The notes beneath the pieces were generated by a model. That model worked only from the letters and a program-made list of their open reading frames with translations. It searched no databases and had not been told where the DNA came from. From Streptomyces halstedii (GTDB taxonomy: Bacteria > Actinomycetota > Actinomycetes > Streptomycetales > Streptomycetaceae), in the NCBI GenBank assembly GCA_000720535.1, contig JOAZ01000033.1:40055-104054 (forward strand): DNA of 64,000 bases, written 5' to 3'. Made by a program: the position numbers and the translations under genes. Positions 1 through 9,108 of this stretch are shown here, piece after piece. The first letter of the stretch is position 1. Every line of letters begins with the position of its first letter.

Positions 1-1
1 G

Positions 2-73
2 CGGGTCGACGCCGCGCTCAGTGGCACCCCGCACACGACGGACTTCATGCCGCCGCCGGGACGGAGCGAGTGA
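2..73 (+). CDS. 3' end of an unidentified gene (partial)
   Basis: An open frame enters from the left edge and ends at TGA 71-73, giving 23 residues ending FMPPPGRSE. The tail is too short to assign a family. The frame is only inferred to be coding because the gene that follows at 236 has its own ribosome site (GCAGGAG) and this frame closes cleanly. From 74 to 235 I see no gene; that stretch would hold the promoter of the downstream dehydratase. Confidence 0.3.
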   Translation, partial: RVDAALSGTPHTTDFMPPPGRSE

Positions 74-235
74 GCGGCGAGGGACGGCCTGCGGGTGGAT
101 GCGGCCGCACACGCCAGGCCGCCGGATCCGCGCCGCCCTGATGGTCCGGTCCTCGTCCGGCTTTCCGGGCCCGCCTGATGGCGCGGTCCGCCCCTTTCGT
201 CCGGTCCCTCTCATCCTCATCGCAGGAGCGACGTC

Positions 236-1330
236 ATGCACCAGCTCACGTACGGCGACATCAAGTCGGCCACCGACCGGATCGCCGGACGCGTCCGTCC
301 CGTCGCCCTGGCCCCGGTGGGCCCGGGCGTCACCCGCACCACCCGTCAAGGCCCGCCCGACGACCGGGCCGGGGAGCCCTGTGAGGTGTGGCTGGCACTG
401 GAGTTCATGCAGCACACCGGATCGTTCAAGGCGCGTGGCGCGCAGAACTTCGTCCGGGCCCACCGCGAGGCCGGCACCCTTCCCGAGGCCGGGGTGACCA
501 TCGCCTCCGGTGGGAACGCGGGCCTGGCGTGCGCCTGGGCCGCCCAGCAGCAGGGGGTTCGCGCCACGGTCTTCCTCCCCACCACCGCCCCGGCGGTGAA
601 GGTGGCCAGGCTTCGCGGTTACGGCGCCGAGGTACGGCTGGTCGGCACGGAGTACGCCGAGGCCCTGGCGGCGTGCGAGGAGTTCACCGCCGCCACCGGC
701 GCGCTCGCCTCGCACGCGTACGACCATCCGCTCATCGCCGCCGGGGCCGGCACGCTGCTGGAGGAGATCCACCAGCGGATTCCCGGCCTGGACACCGTGG
801 TGGTCGCGGTCGGCGGCGGCGGGCTGTTCGCCGGCGTCGCCACCGCCGCCCGGCACCACGGCATCCGGACCGTCGCCGTCGAACCGGAGAACTGCCGCGC
901 GCTCAACGCCGCCCTGGAGGCGGGCCACCCGGTCGACGTCACCGTGGACTCGATCGCCTCCGACTCCCTCGGTGCTCGCCGTACCTCGGCCATGGCCCTG
1001 CACGCGGCCCAACAGGACGGTGTGCGCTCCGTGTTGGTGCCGGACACCGAGATCGTCGGCGCCCGCCAGGCGCTGTGGGACCAGCGGCGCATCGCGGCCG
1101 AGCACGGCGCCGCGACCGCTCTGGCCGCGCTCACGGCGGCCCCCGACCGGGCGGACCGGAACGGGCCCGGGCAGAACGTGTCCGACCCAGGTCTGTCCGA
1201 TCGAGGCCCGGCCGACCGCCCCGCCACGGCCGGGTACGGCTACCGGCCGAGCGCGGGCGAGAGGGTCTGTGTGGTGGTGTGCGGCGCGAACACCGACGTG
1301 ACCACGCTCGTCGCTGCTCCGGGCAACTGA
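236..1330 (+). CDS. PLP-dependent serine/threonine dehydratase
   Basis: A fold-type II PLP enzyme of 364 residues, near the usual size for short (catabolic) threonine/serine dehydratases. The Schiff-base lysine is K65 in HTGSFKARG. The phosphate-binding glycine loop is VGGGGLFAG at about 190-198. The family removes water from Thr or Ser to give a 2-oxo acid and ammonia. No ACT domain follows, so allosteric isoleucine feedback is not expected. The tail (about 300-340) carries a low-complexity insertion rich in Asp, Arg and Pro before the last strand, CVVVCGANTD. The ATG sits 7 bases after GCAGGAG. It appears to be a single gene convergent with the gene at 1481-2338. Substrate preference cannot be told from sequence alone. 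Confidence 0.85.
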   Translation: MHQLTYGDIKSATDRIAGRVRPVALAPVGPGVTRTTRQGPPDDRAGEPCEVWLALEFMQHTGSFKARGAQNFVRAHREAGTLPEAGVTIASGGNAGLACAWAAQQQGVRATVFLPTTAPAVKVARLRGYGAEVRLVGTEYAEALAACEEFTAATGALASHAYDHPLIAAGAGTLLEEIHQRIPGLDTVVVAVGGGGLFAGVATAARHHGIRTVAVEPENCRALNAALEAGHPVDVTVDSIASDSLGARRTSAMALHAAQQDGVRSVLVPDTEIVGARQALWDQRRIAAEHGAATALAALTAAPDRADRNGPGQNVSDPGLSDRGPADRPATAGYGYRPSAGERVCVVVCGANTDVTTLVAAPGN

Positions 1331-1358
1331 CCGGTTGACCTCCAAGACGGTCGGCCGG

Positions 1359-1385
1359 CCGGCCGGTCCCGGGGCCTCCGGCCGG
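1359..1385. terminator. Hairpin between convergent genes
   Basis: CCGGCCGG, an 11-base loop, then CCGGCCGG forms an 8-bp stem between the stops of two convergent genes. No T-run follows, which is normal for GC-rich actinomycetes. The arms are self-complementary, so alternative folds exist. Confidence 0.35.
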
Positions 1386-1480
1386 ACCGGTCGGACCGGG
1401 ACGTCGGAACGGCCGGTCTCCGTCGGCATCCGGACGGCCACGGCCCGTACGTCCGCCGGAGTGTCGTCGTACCCCTGGTG

Positions 1481-2338
1481 CTACGCCCCGGCCAGCTTCA
1501 GCCGCACCGGCAGGCTGGAGCCGGGGGCCGCGACTTCGGCGGTGAGCAGCCGGCACAGCGCGCACCCGCCGAGGTGGGCCCGCACCTCGTCGTCCCGTCG
1601 CGCCGTCAGTTCCAGCCGTACGTGCGAGGCGGCCGTCAGGTACGACAGATGGCTTCCCCGGGCCTCCACCGGCCCCGTGCGGCGCAGCCCGCGCCAGAGA
1701 TAGGCGTCGACAAGGGAGTCGAGACCCGCCCGCAGCAGCCCGGGGGAGTGCCGGCCGGGGGGCTCGCCCTCCACGCAGACCGCCCACAGCACATCGGCGT
1801 GGTACGAGGGGAGCGAGGTGAGCACGTCGTACGCGAGCAGCGTCTCCTCGGCGCCGGGCCCGCCGCCGGTGACCTCGCGGTGCAGCGCACGCCCGGCGGC
1901 GACCCGCCGGACACCGACCCGGACCTCCCGTTCGAAGTCGAAGGTGCGGGCCTGCGGCGCCGTGCGCTGGAGCGCCTCGACGGCACGGCGGCAGGCGTGG
2001 AAGAGCAAGGCCTCCGTCACCTCCTGCTCCGACGGCGCGAGATAGCACCGGGCGATCCTCCGGCCGGGCCGGGCCGCCCGCACACACAGCCGGTGGACGG
2101 CGCCGGGTTCGCCGAGCCGGGCCCGGCGGACGAGATCGGCCTGTTCGGGCGGGAGCGGGTGCAGGACGGGCGGCCCGGTGGACAACGCGTACGGGAAGGG
2201 ATCGGGGCCCAGACGCGGCAGCCGCACGGTCTCCGGCTCGGCCAGGGCTGCCACCGAGCGCACCCTGGCCCCCCGCCGGAAGGCGGTCCAGTCCCAGGTG
2301 GCCCTCCCCCCGAACCGTCGGACATCGCTCACGGCCAC
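1481..2338 (-). CDS. Sigma-factor-like protein with zinc-finger-like C-terminus
   Basis: A protein of 285 residues starting at GTG 2338 after a GGGGAGGG-type site. I do not recognise an exact family. Residues 60-200 are helical and resemble ECF sigma factor region 2 / region 4 organisation (EQADLVRRARLGEPGAVHRL, then SYHADVLWAVCVEG). Near the end an H-x3-C-x2-C array (HLGGCALC) looks like the zinc-binding patch of anti-sigma ZAS/zf-HC2 domains. A fused sigma plus ZAS-like arrangement would be self-regulating, but this is inference. It could equally be a Streptomyces-specific protein with only superficial sigma similarity. It is divergent from the tyrosinase. Confidence 0.6.
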   Translation of the reverse strand: MAVSDVRRFGGRATWDWTAFRRGARVRSVAALAEPETVRLPRLGPDPFPYALSTGPPVLHPLPPEQADLVRRARLGEPGAVHRLCVRAARPGRRIARCYLAPSEQEVTEALLFHACRRAVEALQRTAPQARTFDFEREVRVGVRRVAAGRALHREVTGGGPGAEETLLAYDVLTSLPSYHADVLWAVCVEGEPPGRHSPGLLRAGLDSLVDAYLWRGLRRTGPVEARGSHLSYLTAASHVRLELTARRDDEVRAHLGGCALCRLLTAEVAAPGSSLPVRLKLAGA

Positions 2339-2734
2339 CCCGCCCTCCCCATAGGCATCCCGCAGCCCCGGGCGAGCCGAGGCCTCGACACCTCAGAGCC
2401 GCGCCGCACGCCCCCATGACGCGATCCTGATTGCGGACCACGTCACACCGGGCCGGGTCACCGGGCGGGGCGCGCCGTCCGGGGAGATCGGGGCATCCGC
2501 CGGAGCCGCGCCGCTCCGCGGGGCGGTGAGCACGGCGTCGGCGCGGGAAGGCCGCCGGGAGAACCCCTCCGCCCGGACGCGTCCGCTGAACGGCCCACGC
2601 CACGAGCGGCGTACCGACGACGGTTTCACCTGAACGGCCTACGCGTCTGTGCGGATCACCCGTTCGGCGGTGACGCTTGAGAGGAAGTCCGCGCGTGCGG
2701 GTGGCAGGGGCAGACGAAGGCGGAGGGACGGATC
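2339..2734. other. Divergent intergenic region, no gene seen
   Basis: About 400 bases separate the divergent starts at 2338 (-) and 2735 (+). Open frames here have no ribosome site and biased, repetitive translations, so I see no gene. The region should hold both promoters; no convincing operator was found. Confidence 0.5.
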
Positions 2735-3952
2735 ATGGGTCAGATCGTTCGCCGGAATCAGGCAGTGCTGAGCGCGGAGGAGAAGAGGGCCTACGTCGAC
2801 GCGGTGCTCCAACTCAAGAACGGTGAGTGGAGGATCTACGACGACTACGTCACATGGCATTACCTGATGGCCACGAAAAGTTCCACAGGGCATAAGGGCC
2901 CAGGCTTCCTCCCCTGGCACCGAGACTTCCTGCTGCACTTCGAGGAGTCGTTGGCGGCGGTCAAGCCCGGGATCTCCATACCGTACTGGGACTGGACCAA
3001 AGACAACTCCGAATGGTCATCGCTCTGGAACCAGCAGTTCATGGGAGGTAACGGCCGCGCCACGGACGGGAAGGTGGAGGACGGGCCCTTCGCCTACGAC
3101 AGGGGCGAGTGGGTCTGCGTCACCTTCGACGGTGACGGTGTCACACAGAAATACCTCACACGGGATTTCGGTGGTGCGTCGAAGGTACTTCCCACGGCCG
3201 CCGCGGTGGACGAGTGCCTCGCGGCCACCTCGTACGATGTCGCCCCCTGGGACACGACGAGCCGAACAGGCTTCCGCAACAGGCTTGAGGGCTGGATTCC
3301 CCCCGGCGTGCACAACATGGTCCACCAGTGGGTCGGCGGGGCCATGGAGCCGCCGAGTTCGCCCAACGAGCCGGCGTTCTTCCTGCATCACTGCAATCTC
3401 GACCGCTTGTGGGCCGAGTGGCGTCAGCGGCACCCCGGCGCGCCCTATGTGCCCGTCAGCGGCGCCCCGCCCGGCAACAACCTGTCCGACGTGCTGCCTC
3501 CCTGGAACGAGCGCACGATCGCCGACCTCCTGGACCACCGGGCCCTCGGCTATCAGTACGACACCGAGTTCCCGCTTCCTCAGGGGCACCAGATGCTGCC
3601 GGGTGACACCCTTGTCGGAGGCAACGAGGTGCGGTCGGGTAACGGGACGTACGTCCTCGGCTACCAGACGGACGGCAACCTGGTCCTGTATCCCGCTGCC
3701 GATCCCCATAACGTGGTCTGGGCCACGGGCACCTGGAAGAACAGGGACGCCGGCCGCTGCACCATGAATTTCGACGGGACTCTCACGGTCTACGGAAAGG
3801 GAGCGCCGGGACAGGCTCCGGACCAGTGGCACAGGCCGAACGCCCGTCCCCCCGCCGCCGGATGCCGGCTCACGGTCCGGGACGACGGAGTCATCGCCCT
3901 CCATCCCGCGGACCAGCCGGACCAGCCTCTGTGGACTTCGAAGGACCCGTGA
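2735..3952 (+). CDS. Tyrosinase with C-terminal bulb-type lectin domain
   Basis: A type-3 copper monophenol/diphenol oxidase of 405 residues. The CuA ligands look like H42, H53 and H62 (signature H-x4-FLPWHRDFLLHFE). The CuB ligands look like H193, H197 and H219 (GVHNMVH, EPAFFLHHCNLDRLW; Glu replaces the usual Asp before Pro). The catalytic domain ends near residue 285, about the length of Streptomyces MelC2. The extra 120 residues form a B-lectin (monocot mannose-binding) domain with the motif QTDGNLVLY at about 314-322 and a second, weaker copy. Streptomyces tyrosinases normally need the caddie protein MelC1 for copper loading and Tat export. No melC1 lies beside this gene and the enzyme has no signal peptide of its own, so it may act inside the cell or use a distant partner. 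The start follows GGCGGAGGGA. Confidence 0.9.
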   Translation: MGQIVRRNQAVLSAEEKRAYVDAVLQLKNGEWRIYDDYVTWHYLMATKSSTGHKGPGFLPWHRDFLLHFEESLAAVKPGISIPYWDWTKDNSEWSSLWNQQFMGGNGRATDGKVEDGPFAYDRGEWVCVTFDGDGVTQKYLTRDFGGASKVLPTAAAVDECLAATSYDVAPWDTTSRTGFRNRLEGWIPPGVHNMVHQWVGGAMEPPSSPNEPAFFLHHCNLDRLWAEWRQRHPGAPYVPVSGAPPGNNLSDVLPPWNERTIADLLDHRALGYQYDTEFPLPQGHQMLPGDTLVGGNEVRSGNGTYVLGYQTDGNLVLYPAADPHNVVWATGTWKNRDAGRCTMNFDGTLTVYGKGAPGQAPDQWHRPNARPPAAGCRLTVRDDGVIALHPADQPDQPLWTSKDP

Positions 3953-4398
3953 GCGCGCGCAGGTGCTACGGCGAGTCCGGCGCAACATCAGCACGGTGAC
4001 GGCTGCGGTCACCAGCAGCCCGGACAAGCCCCGGTGCAGCGCTTCGCCGTACACAACGTCCCGCGCAGCGCCGGCCAGCCCTTGGACCGCCACGCGTTCG
4101 GATACGGAGACCCACCCCGGTGCCGCGGACAGCACGTTCCGTCAGCGGACGCGGAGTCCGTTCAGAGGAACGTGATGTCCGACGAGGCTGCCACCCTCAG
4201 CAGCTGCACCCCGTCCAAGGCCGGCGCCGCCCCTCCACGAAATCCGGATCCGACGCCCCACGAGTGACCGGACAGATCAAACCGGGCAGATCAAGAAGAC
4301 CGGAACGACGGGGCGCCCCTGCGGCGCCCAACCCCCTCGCGGTCACGAGCCTGCACGCTCAGTACCGCCCAACGGTAGCCACCGGCCCGGTCGCCACC

Positions 4399-4870
4399 TC
4401 ACTGACCGAGGCCGATGTTGTTTGGTCCGCTCTCTTCGCCGGCTCGGTACTCACCGAAGCCCAGACGCACCAATTCGCACTCTGCGCGATCACCTGCCCC
4501 AAGGCGCTCGTTCGGTTGTACCGGGACTACGAACGAGCCCAGGCGAGCGGATCTGCCCAGCAGTTCGGCCAGGTCGGCGCCTGCGGGGGCGAGTTCAGGT
4601 TGTCGGACGTACCGACGGAGAACCGCACCCAATACGCCAAGGTGGCGGATCAGGCCCGCGTGCTGGAGGTCGACGAGCGTCTCGAACGCTTCGGTGATCG
4701 AGCCGCGTTGCGCGGCCATGTGGATCATGCGGCCAGCACGTGGAGGTGGAGGGTGGAACCCGACGCCGGCTCTCCCGCCTCCGACACGCCAGTCCTCTCG
4801 CTACGAGCCGTCCAGGAGCCGGCGTCAGGGGCCCCCTTCGCCCGTCGACCCCGTACAGACCGTCGTCCAT
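4399..4870 (-). pseudogene. Aldo/keto reductase relic
   Basis: The minus-strand frame reads GSITEAFETLVDLQHAGLIR followed by HLGV. This matches the well-conserved core of the aldo/keto reductase barrel (EPFEALAELQRQGLIRHLGVSNV in intact relatives). Immediately after HLGV the conserved SNV continuation is lost, which suggests a frameshift. Only vague echoes (PVQPNERLGAGD for PVQNxYNLLDR) remain before a stop. Upstream the other conserved barrel blocks are not in one frame. This is a gene remnant, not a product. The match is from memory of the family, so confidence is moderate. Confidence 0.4.
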
Positions 4871-4960
4871 CAGGCCCGGGAACTCGGCGCGCGGGACCGG
4901 GGCCCCGGCGAGGACGAAAGCCGCCTGCGCCGCTCGGGCGAGGGTCGTGTGAACGAGACC

Positions 4961-4979
4961 GTCCTACGAACAGTAGGAC
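4961..4979. promoter_or_regulatory. Perfect 7-bp inverted repeat upstream of ABC ATPase
   Basis: GTCCTAC, five bases, GTAGGAC. It lies about 165 bases before the ATPase start at 5144. It could be an operator for the PucR-type regulator encoded at 5919 or a hairpin ending relic transcription. There is no direct evidence for either. Confidence 0.3.
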
Positions 4980-5143
4980 TCCACCGTGGCCCCGTACTAC
5001 GAATCGGCCGGGGACCTCAGGGCGGCCAGTGCCTACAGTGACGGGAACGGCACCGCCCGGTCGGCAGTCGCCGCCGACGGACGTCCCCTGCGACGGCCGT
5101 CAGCCGGGCCGGTGGTATCGGCCGACAGAAAGGCGCCAATCAG

Positions 5144-5917
5144 ATGGACAGCGGAGTCGTGGTCAGCCTGCGTGATGTGGGCAAGAGATTCGGGACGTTC
5201 ACCGTTCTCGACGAGGTGAGCCTGGATGTGACAGCCGGGGAGACGGTGTGCGTCATCGGGCCCAGCGGCTCGGGAAAGTCGACGCTGCTGAGGTGCTGCA
5301 ACCTTCTTGAGATCCCCGACAGCGGTGAGATGCACGTCGGAGGCACCCGCTACCACCCGATGCCCGCGGGCCGGGGGCGCGCCGCCGCTCTGCGGGAGCT
5401 GCGCAGCCGCTCGGCCATGGTGTTCCAGAGCTTCGAACTGTTCCCGCACCTGACCGCCGTGGAGAACGTCGCGCTCGCGCCCATCAGGGTGCGCGGCATA
5501 CCCAGGGAAGAGGCGCTGGAGAGGGCACGGAACCTGCTGGAGAGAGTGGGACTGGGTGAGTTCACCGAGGCCCGTCCCTCGACACTCTCCGGCGGGCAGC
5601 AGCAGCGGGTGTCCATCGCCCGCGCCATGGCCATGGAGCCCGAGGTGCTGCTGTTCGACGAGCCCACCTCGGCGCTGGACCCGGAAATGGTCGGCGAGGT
5701 GCTGGAGATCATCCGTGAGCTGGCGACCACGGGGGCGACGATGATCCTGGTGACCCATGAGATGCAGTTCGCCCGCGACGCGGCCACCCGCGTCGTGGTG
5801 ATGGACGCCGGGAAGATCCTGGAGGCCGGTACACCGGATCAGGTTTTCGACGCACCGAGCCATCCCCGGACGAGGCGCTTCCTCCAGGCTCTCGCCCGGT
5901 CCAGCCAGGCAGCCTGA
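5144..5917 (+). CDS. Polar amino acid ABC transporter, ATP-binding protein
   Basis: An ABC ATPase of 257 residues of the GlnQ/HisP type. It shows Walker A GPSGSGKST (about 43-51), Q-loop Q94 in VFQSFELFPHLTAVEN, signature LSGGQQQR, Walker B VLLFDEPTSALDPE and switch His in LVTHEM. This subfamily energises uptake of polar amino acids and related small zwitterions. Its matching solute receptor and two permeases are most likely those at 13735-16061, 8 kb downstream in the same direction with the catabolic genes between. The next gene starts one base after this stop, so the two are co-transcribed. Confidence 0.92.
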   Translation: MDSGVVVSLRDVGKRFGTFTVLDEVSLDVTAGETVCVIGPSGSGKSTLLRCCNLLEIPDSGEMHVGGTRYHPMPAGRGRAAALRELRSRSAMVFQSFELFPHLTAVENVALAPIRVRGIPREEALERARNLLERVGLGEFTEARPSTLSGGQQQRVSIARAMAMEPEVLLFDEPTSALDPEMVGEVLEIIRELATTGATMILVTHEMQFARDAATRVVVMDAGKILEAGTPDQVFDAPSHPRTRRFLQALARSSQAA

Positions 5918-5918
5918 C

Positions 5919-7949
5919 GTGACGACGACGCCCGATACGCCGGATTCCGCCCGGCCGGGCAGTGACGAGGTCGAAGCGCTGCGCCGTATCGCCGCGACGG
6001 TCAACTCCAATCTGGAGCTGGGCACCGTCCTCGACGCGATCGTGTCGGCGGTGTCCGCGTTCACCGAGTGGAAGCTGTGCTGGGTCATCGCCCTGGACGT
6101 TCCGGCCGGGGTCGCCGAGGTCATAGCGCGCGAGGACCGGCTCACGTACTCGGGCAGCAGCAGTCAGCGGTTCTGGCCCATCGACGAGATCCCCGCGAGG
6201 GACGTCGTGGGAGGCACGGAGCCGATCGTCATCCACGACGCCCACGAGTCGCCGTACCGGTTCTACGCGGACGACGCTCGCCGGCGCGGATATCGCTGCG
6301 GTGTCCTTCTGCCGCTTCGCGAGCCCGACCTCGAGGGGCGTTCCCTGGTCCTCGCGGTCCAGCGCCCGCAGGCCGGACAGGTGGACGGCGCGGCGCTCGC
6401 GTTCCTCGAGGCCGTCGCCGACCTCTCGTCCGTCGCCCTCGTCAACGCGGGCAAGGTCGCGCAGGAGCAGCGCGACATCGCGGAGCTGGTCCGGGCCGCG
6501 GCCGTCCTGCGCACCGGACTGGCGGAGACCCTGGCGGGGCAGGACGGGGAGCGGATTCTCACGGCGGTCGCCGACGCACTGGACATCGCGATCGTCGTGG
6601 TGGACCACCAGCTCACCCCCATGGTCACGGTGGTCGGCCGGAACTGGCCGCCCCTGGGGGGCGCCACCGACTACGTGTCCCTCGCGCAGAACGCGGCCCG
6701 TCGCAGGAACGGTGAAGCCCCGCGGACCGGCCGGGAGAGGGAACAGGACCGGCCCAGGAACCGCGGTACCCCGTCCGGGCCCGGTGCCTCCGGGAAGCCG
6801 GTGACCGGCGCGCCCGGGACGACTCCCGGTGCTTCCGGTGGTTCCGCCGCCGAGGGAGCCGGGACGGAGGGGGACGCCTTCACGGCCCAGGGTCTGTCCG
6901 GGGTGCGGGAACCGTCCGGGGTCCGGGTCAAGATCACTGAGCTGCTTCCCGAGTCGGAGCGTCCCCTGCTGGCCTGCGTCCTGCGCCGTGGGCCGGCGAG
7001 CCGGGTCGAAACGGCTCTCGACTCACTCGTGAACGTCGCGGTCGGCATCGTGGTGTCCCGGTCGCAGCTGGCTTCCGCCGAACAGGACCGGGAGACCGAC
7101 ACGGCCCTGACCGAACTGGTGCGCCGTTCCCCCATCGACCCCCTGGCGCTGCGCATACGTCTGGCGGCGCTGGGTCTTCCACCGCCCATGCGCTGCCGGA
7201 TCGTCCGGATTTCCGCCCGCTCCCCGGTGGACACCGATCTGCGCCGGGTACTGAGCGACGTGCACAGTGTGCTCCGCGCCCGGCGGGTCAGCGGAGTCGC
7301 CGTGGGCTGGGTGGACAGCAGCGTCGTGCTGGTACTGCCTGCCGCCGACGACCACCACGAGGCGTTGACGCAGATCAGGGGGATGCTGAGAGGTGTCGGC
7401 GGGATCGGAACCACGCTCACCGCCGTGGTGAGCAGTCCCGGACCGGTTCCCGCCGACGGCCCCCGGATGTGGGCCGAGTGCGAGACGCTCACCCTGGTGG
7501 GGGCGTCGGGCGCGGCCGGGGACATCGTGGCCTACGACCGGTTCGGCGCGCTCGCGTTCCTGCTGACCGCGTGCCACGACGGCGCGGCCGTCAGATTCGT
7601 CGAGTCCCAGATCGGCCCGCTCCGCCGCTACGACGACGACCACTCCGGCTCGCTCGTCGAAACCCTTGAGGTGTTCCTCCAGACATCGGCGCGGCTCCAG
7701 GAGACGGCGCGGCTCCTGTGCATACACGTGTCCACACTGCGGTACCGGCTCGACCGGATCACCGAAATCCTTGGAACGGATCTGAAGGGTTCCGAGGAGC
7801 GATTCGCCCTGGCCCTCGCCTGCCGGCTGATGCATATGGTGGACGCCGCTGCCGGACCGGCCGAAAATGGCGGACCTGTAGCAAAGGCAGCAGGCAGTGG
7901 AAAAAATTCGTCGGAACCGAAGGAAGGAACACAAGAGCCGGGTCTGTAG
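5919..7949 (+). CDS. GAF-domain PucR-type transcriptional regulator
   Basis: 676 residues from GTG 5919. Domains in order: a GAF-like sensor at about 18-185 (FTEWKLCWVIALD ... RGYRCGVLLPL); a second linker region with a Gly/Pro/Ala-rich low-complexity stretch at about 265-325; a GGDEF-like CdaR/PucR middle segment; and a C-terminal helix-turn-helix (ETARLLCIHVSTLRYRLDRI) typical of PucR/CdaR activators. Such proteins usually activate adjacent catabolic operons when the GAF domain binds substrate. Position between the transporter ATPase and the monooxygenase makes it the likely local regulator. The final 60 codons are less GC-rich than the rest. Confidence 0.88.
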   Translation: MTTTPDTPDSARPGSDEVEALRRIAATVNSNLELGTVLDAIVSAVSAFTEWKLCWVIALDVPAGVAEVIAREDRLTYSGSSSQRFWPIDEIPARDVVGGTEPIVIHDAHESPYRFYADDARRRGYRCGVLLPLREPDLEGRSLVLAVQRPQAGQVDGAALAFLEAVADLSSVALVNAGKVAQEQRDIAELVRAAAVLRTGLAETLAGQDGERILTAVADALDIAIVVVDHQLTPMVTVVGRNWPPLGGATDYVSLAQNAARRRNGEAPRTGREREQDRPRNRGTPSGPGASGKPVTGAPGTTPGASGGSAAEGAGTEGDAFTAQGLSGVREPSGVRVKITELLPESERPLLACVLRRGPASRVETALDSLVNVAVGIVVSRSQLASAEQDRETDTALTELVRRSPIDPLALRIRLAALGLPPPMRCRIVRISARSPVDTDLRRVLSDVHSVLRARRVSGVAVGWVDSSVVLVLPAADDHHEALTQIRGMLRGVGGIGTTLTAVVSSPGPVPADGPRMWAECETLTLVGASGAAGDIVAYDRFGALAFLLTACHDGAAVRFVESQIGPLRRYDDDHSGSLVETLEVFLQTSARLQETARLLCIHVSTLRYRLDRITEILGTDLKGSEERFALALACRLMHMVDAAAGPAENGGPVAKAAGSGKNSSEPKEGTQEPGL

Positions 7950-8019
7950 CGTTCAAGGTGTCGAAGCAAATCCGCGGAACGAATGGCGCGGATACCGATT
8001 CGAATTCATTGGACGCAAC

Positions 8020-9108
8020 ATGGAACTCGGGCTTTTCCTCGCCTATCAAGTCAACAGTGACGCACACATGGACGGCCTTTACGACCGCATGGTGGAATAC
8101 GCGGTCCGGGCCGACGAGAGTGGCTTCACCCGGGTCTGGACTCCGGAACACCACCTCGTGCAGTTTCTGCCCTCACCCTCGGCGCTGATCACCGCGGTCC
8201 ACATAGGACAGCACGTGAAGTGCCGGGTGGGCACGGGGGTGGTGGTCCTCCCGTTCCACCAGCCCCTCCAGCTCGCCGGGGAGATCGCGGCAGCCGACAA
8301 CTCCCTCGGCGGAAGGCTCGACCTCGGCGTGGCCAGGGGCGCGTACCGCTACGAGTTCGAGAAATTCGGTCTGTCGTTCGCCGAGAGCCGGGACCATTTC
8401 ATCGAGAACCTGACCGCGGTCGAGACGCTGCTCCGCAGCGAGGACGCCCCGGTCAGCTTCACCGGGCGGTTCTCCTCCTTCGAGGACGCCTATGTGTGGC
8501 CCCGTCCGGTGCAGCGTCCGATTCCTCCTGTGTGGATGGGGGTGCAGAGTCCGCCGGGTGTCGAGGACGCCGCCCGGCGCGGATACGACGTACTCAATTC
8601 CCTGTTCTTCTGGGACGACGACCACATGCGTACGGTCGCCGAGGCGTTCCACCGTGGAAAGGCGCAGTCCTCCCGCGACGACGCCCGGCTCGGAGTCACC
8701 CGCTACGCGTTCGTCACCCGTGACGACAAGGAGACCGAGCAGCGCATTGAGGAGGTCCTGGAGGGCTGGCGCATCCACGCCCAGCTCCATGACTTCACCC
8801 AGAACGCCGACCCGCTCGGCCGGGTGCGCCCGGCCCCGCAGGAGAACGAACCGACCGTCGACGACCTGCGCGACCGATTGCTCATCGGCACCGGCGACGA
8901 GATCAAGGAGAAGCTCCGCCGGTACCGCGACGCGGGGGTGGACATGATCAATCTCAACCTCGTGGGCGGTGCTCCCCGTGACGAGACGCTGGAGACCATC
9001 GGCCGGTTCGGCGAGCTGCTCGCCGAGGTCAACGCCGAGCCCGGGGCGTCAGCCGGATCCTCGACCTCGGAGGAGGGCGGCCGTGGTGAGCCCGTCCATG
9101 CCCGCTGA
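8020..9108 (+). CDS. LLM-class flavin-dependent monooxygenase
   Basis: 362 residues of the bacterial-luciferase-like barrel family. It begins MELGLFLAYQ and carries WTPEHHL, GRLDLGVARGAYRYEFEKFG (a family hallmark near 100) and the late block DRLLIGTGDEIKEKL. These enzymes use reduced FMN supplied by a separate reductase to insert oxygen into or cleave their substrate. The flavin reductase gene overlaps its end by 23 bases, so the two form a two-component monooxygenase. The ATG at 8020 is preferred because family similarity begins there; an upstream ATG at 7897 would add 41 unrelated residues overlapping the regulator. The 70 bases before 8020 are unusually AT-rich. Confidence 0.88.
   Translation: MELGLFLAYQVNSDAHMDGLYDRMVEYAVRADESGFTRVWTPEHHLVQFLPSPSALITAVHIGQHVKCRVGTGVVVLPFHQPLQLAGEIAAADNSLGGRLDLGVARGAYRYEFEKFGLSFAESRDHFIENLTAVETLLRSEDAPVSFTGRFSSFEDAYVWPRPVQRPIPPVWMGVQSPPGVEDAARRGYDVLNSLFFWDDDHMRTVAEAFHRGKAQSSRDDARLGVTRYAFVTRDDKETEQRIEEVLEGWRIHAQLHDFTQNADPLGRVRPAPQENEPTVDDLRDRLLIGTGDEIKEKLRRYRDAGVDMINLNLVGGAPRDETLETIGRFGELLAEVNAEPGASAGSSTSEEGGRGEPVHAR

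Larger units (their letters stand above)
3953..5143. other. Decayed intergenic stretch of about 1.2 kb
   Basis: No intact gene is supported. On the minus strand around 4135-3960 a frame reads through a hydrophobic helix (GLSGLLVTAAVTVLMLRR) that resembles the last membrane segment of an exporter, but it runs on into antisense tyrosinase without a stop. Between 4870 and 4399 lies an aldo/keto reductase relic (listed separately). Base composition is less extreme than in neighbouring genes, as expected for decayed sequence. Confidence 0.45.

Noticed and set aside
4120-5175. A 351-codon plus-strand frame in the decayed stretch
   Set aside because: It has no ribosome site, no domain, and runs into the start of the ABC ATPase gene; the minus strand of the same DNA shows aldo/keto reductase similarity.
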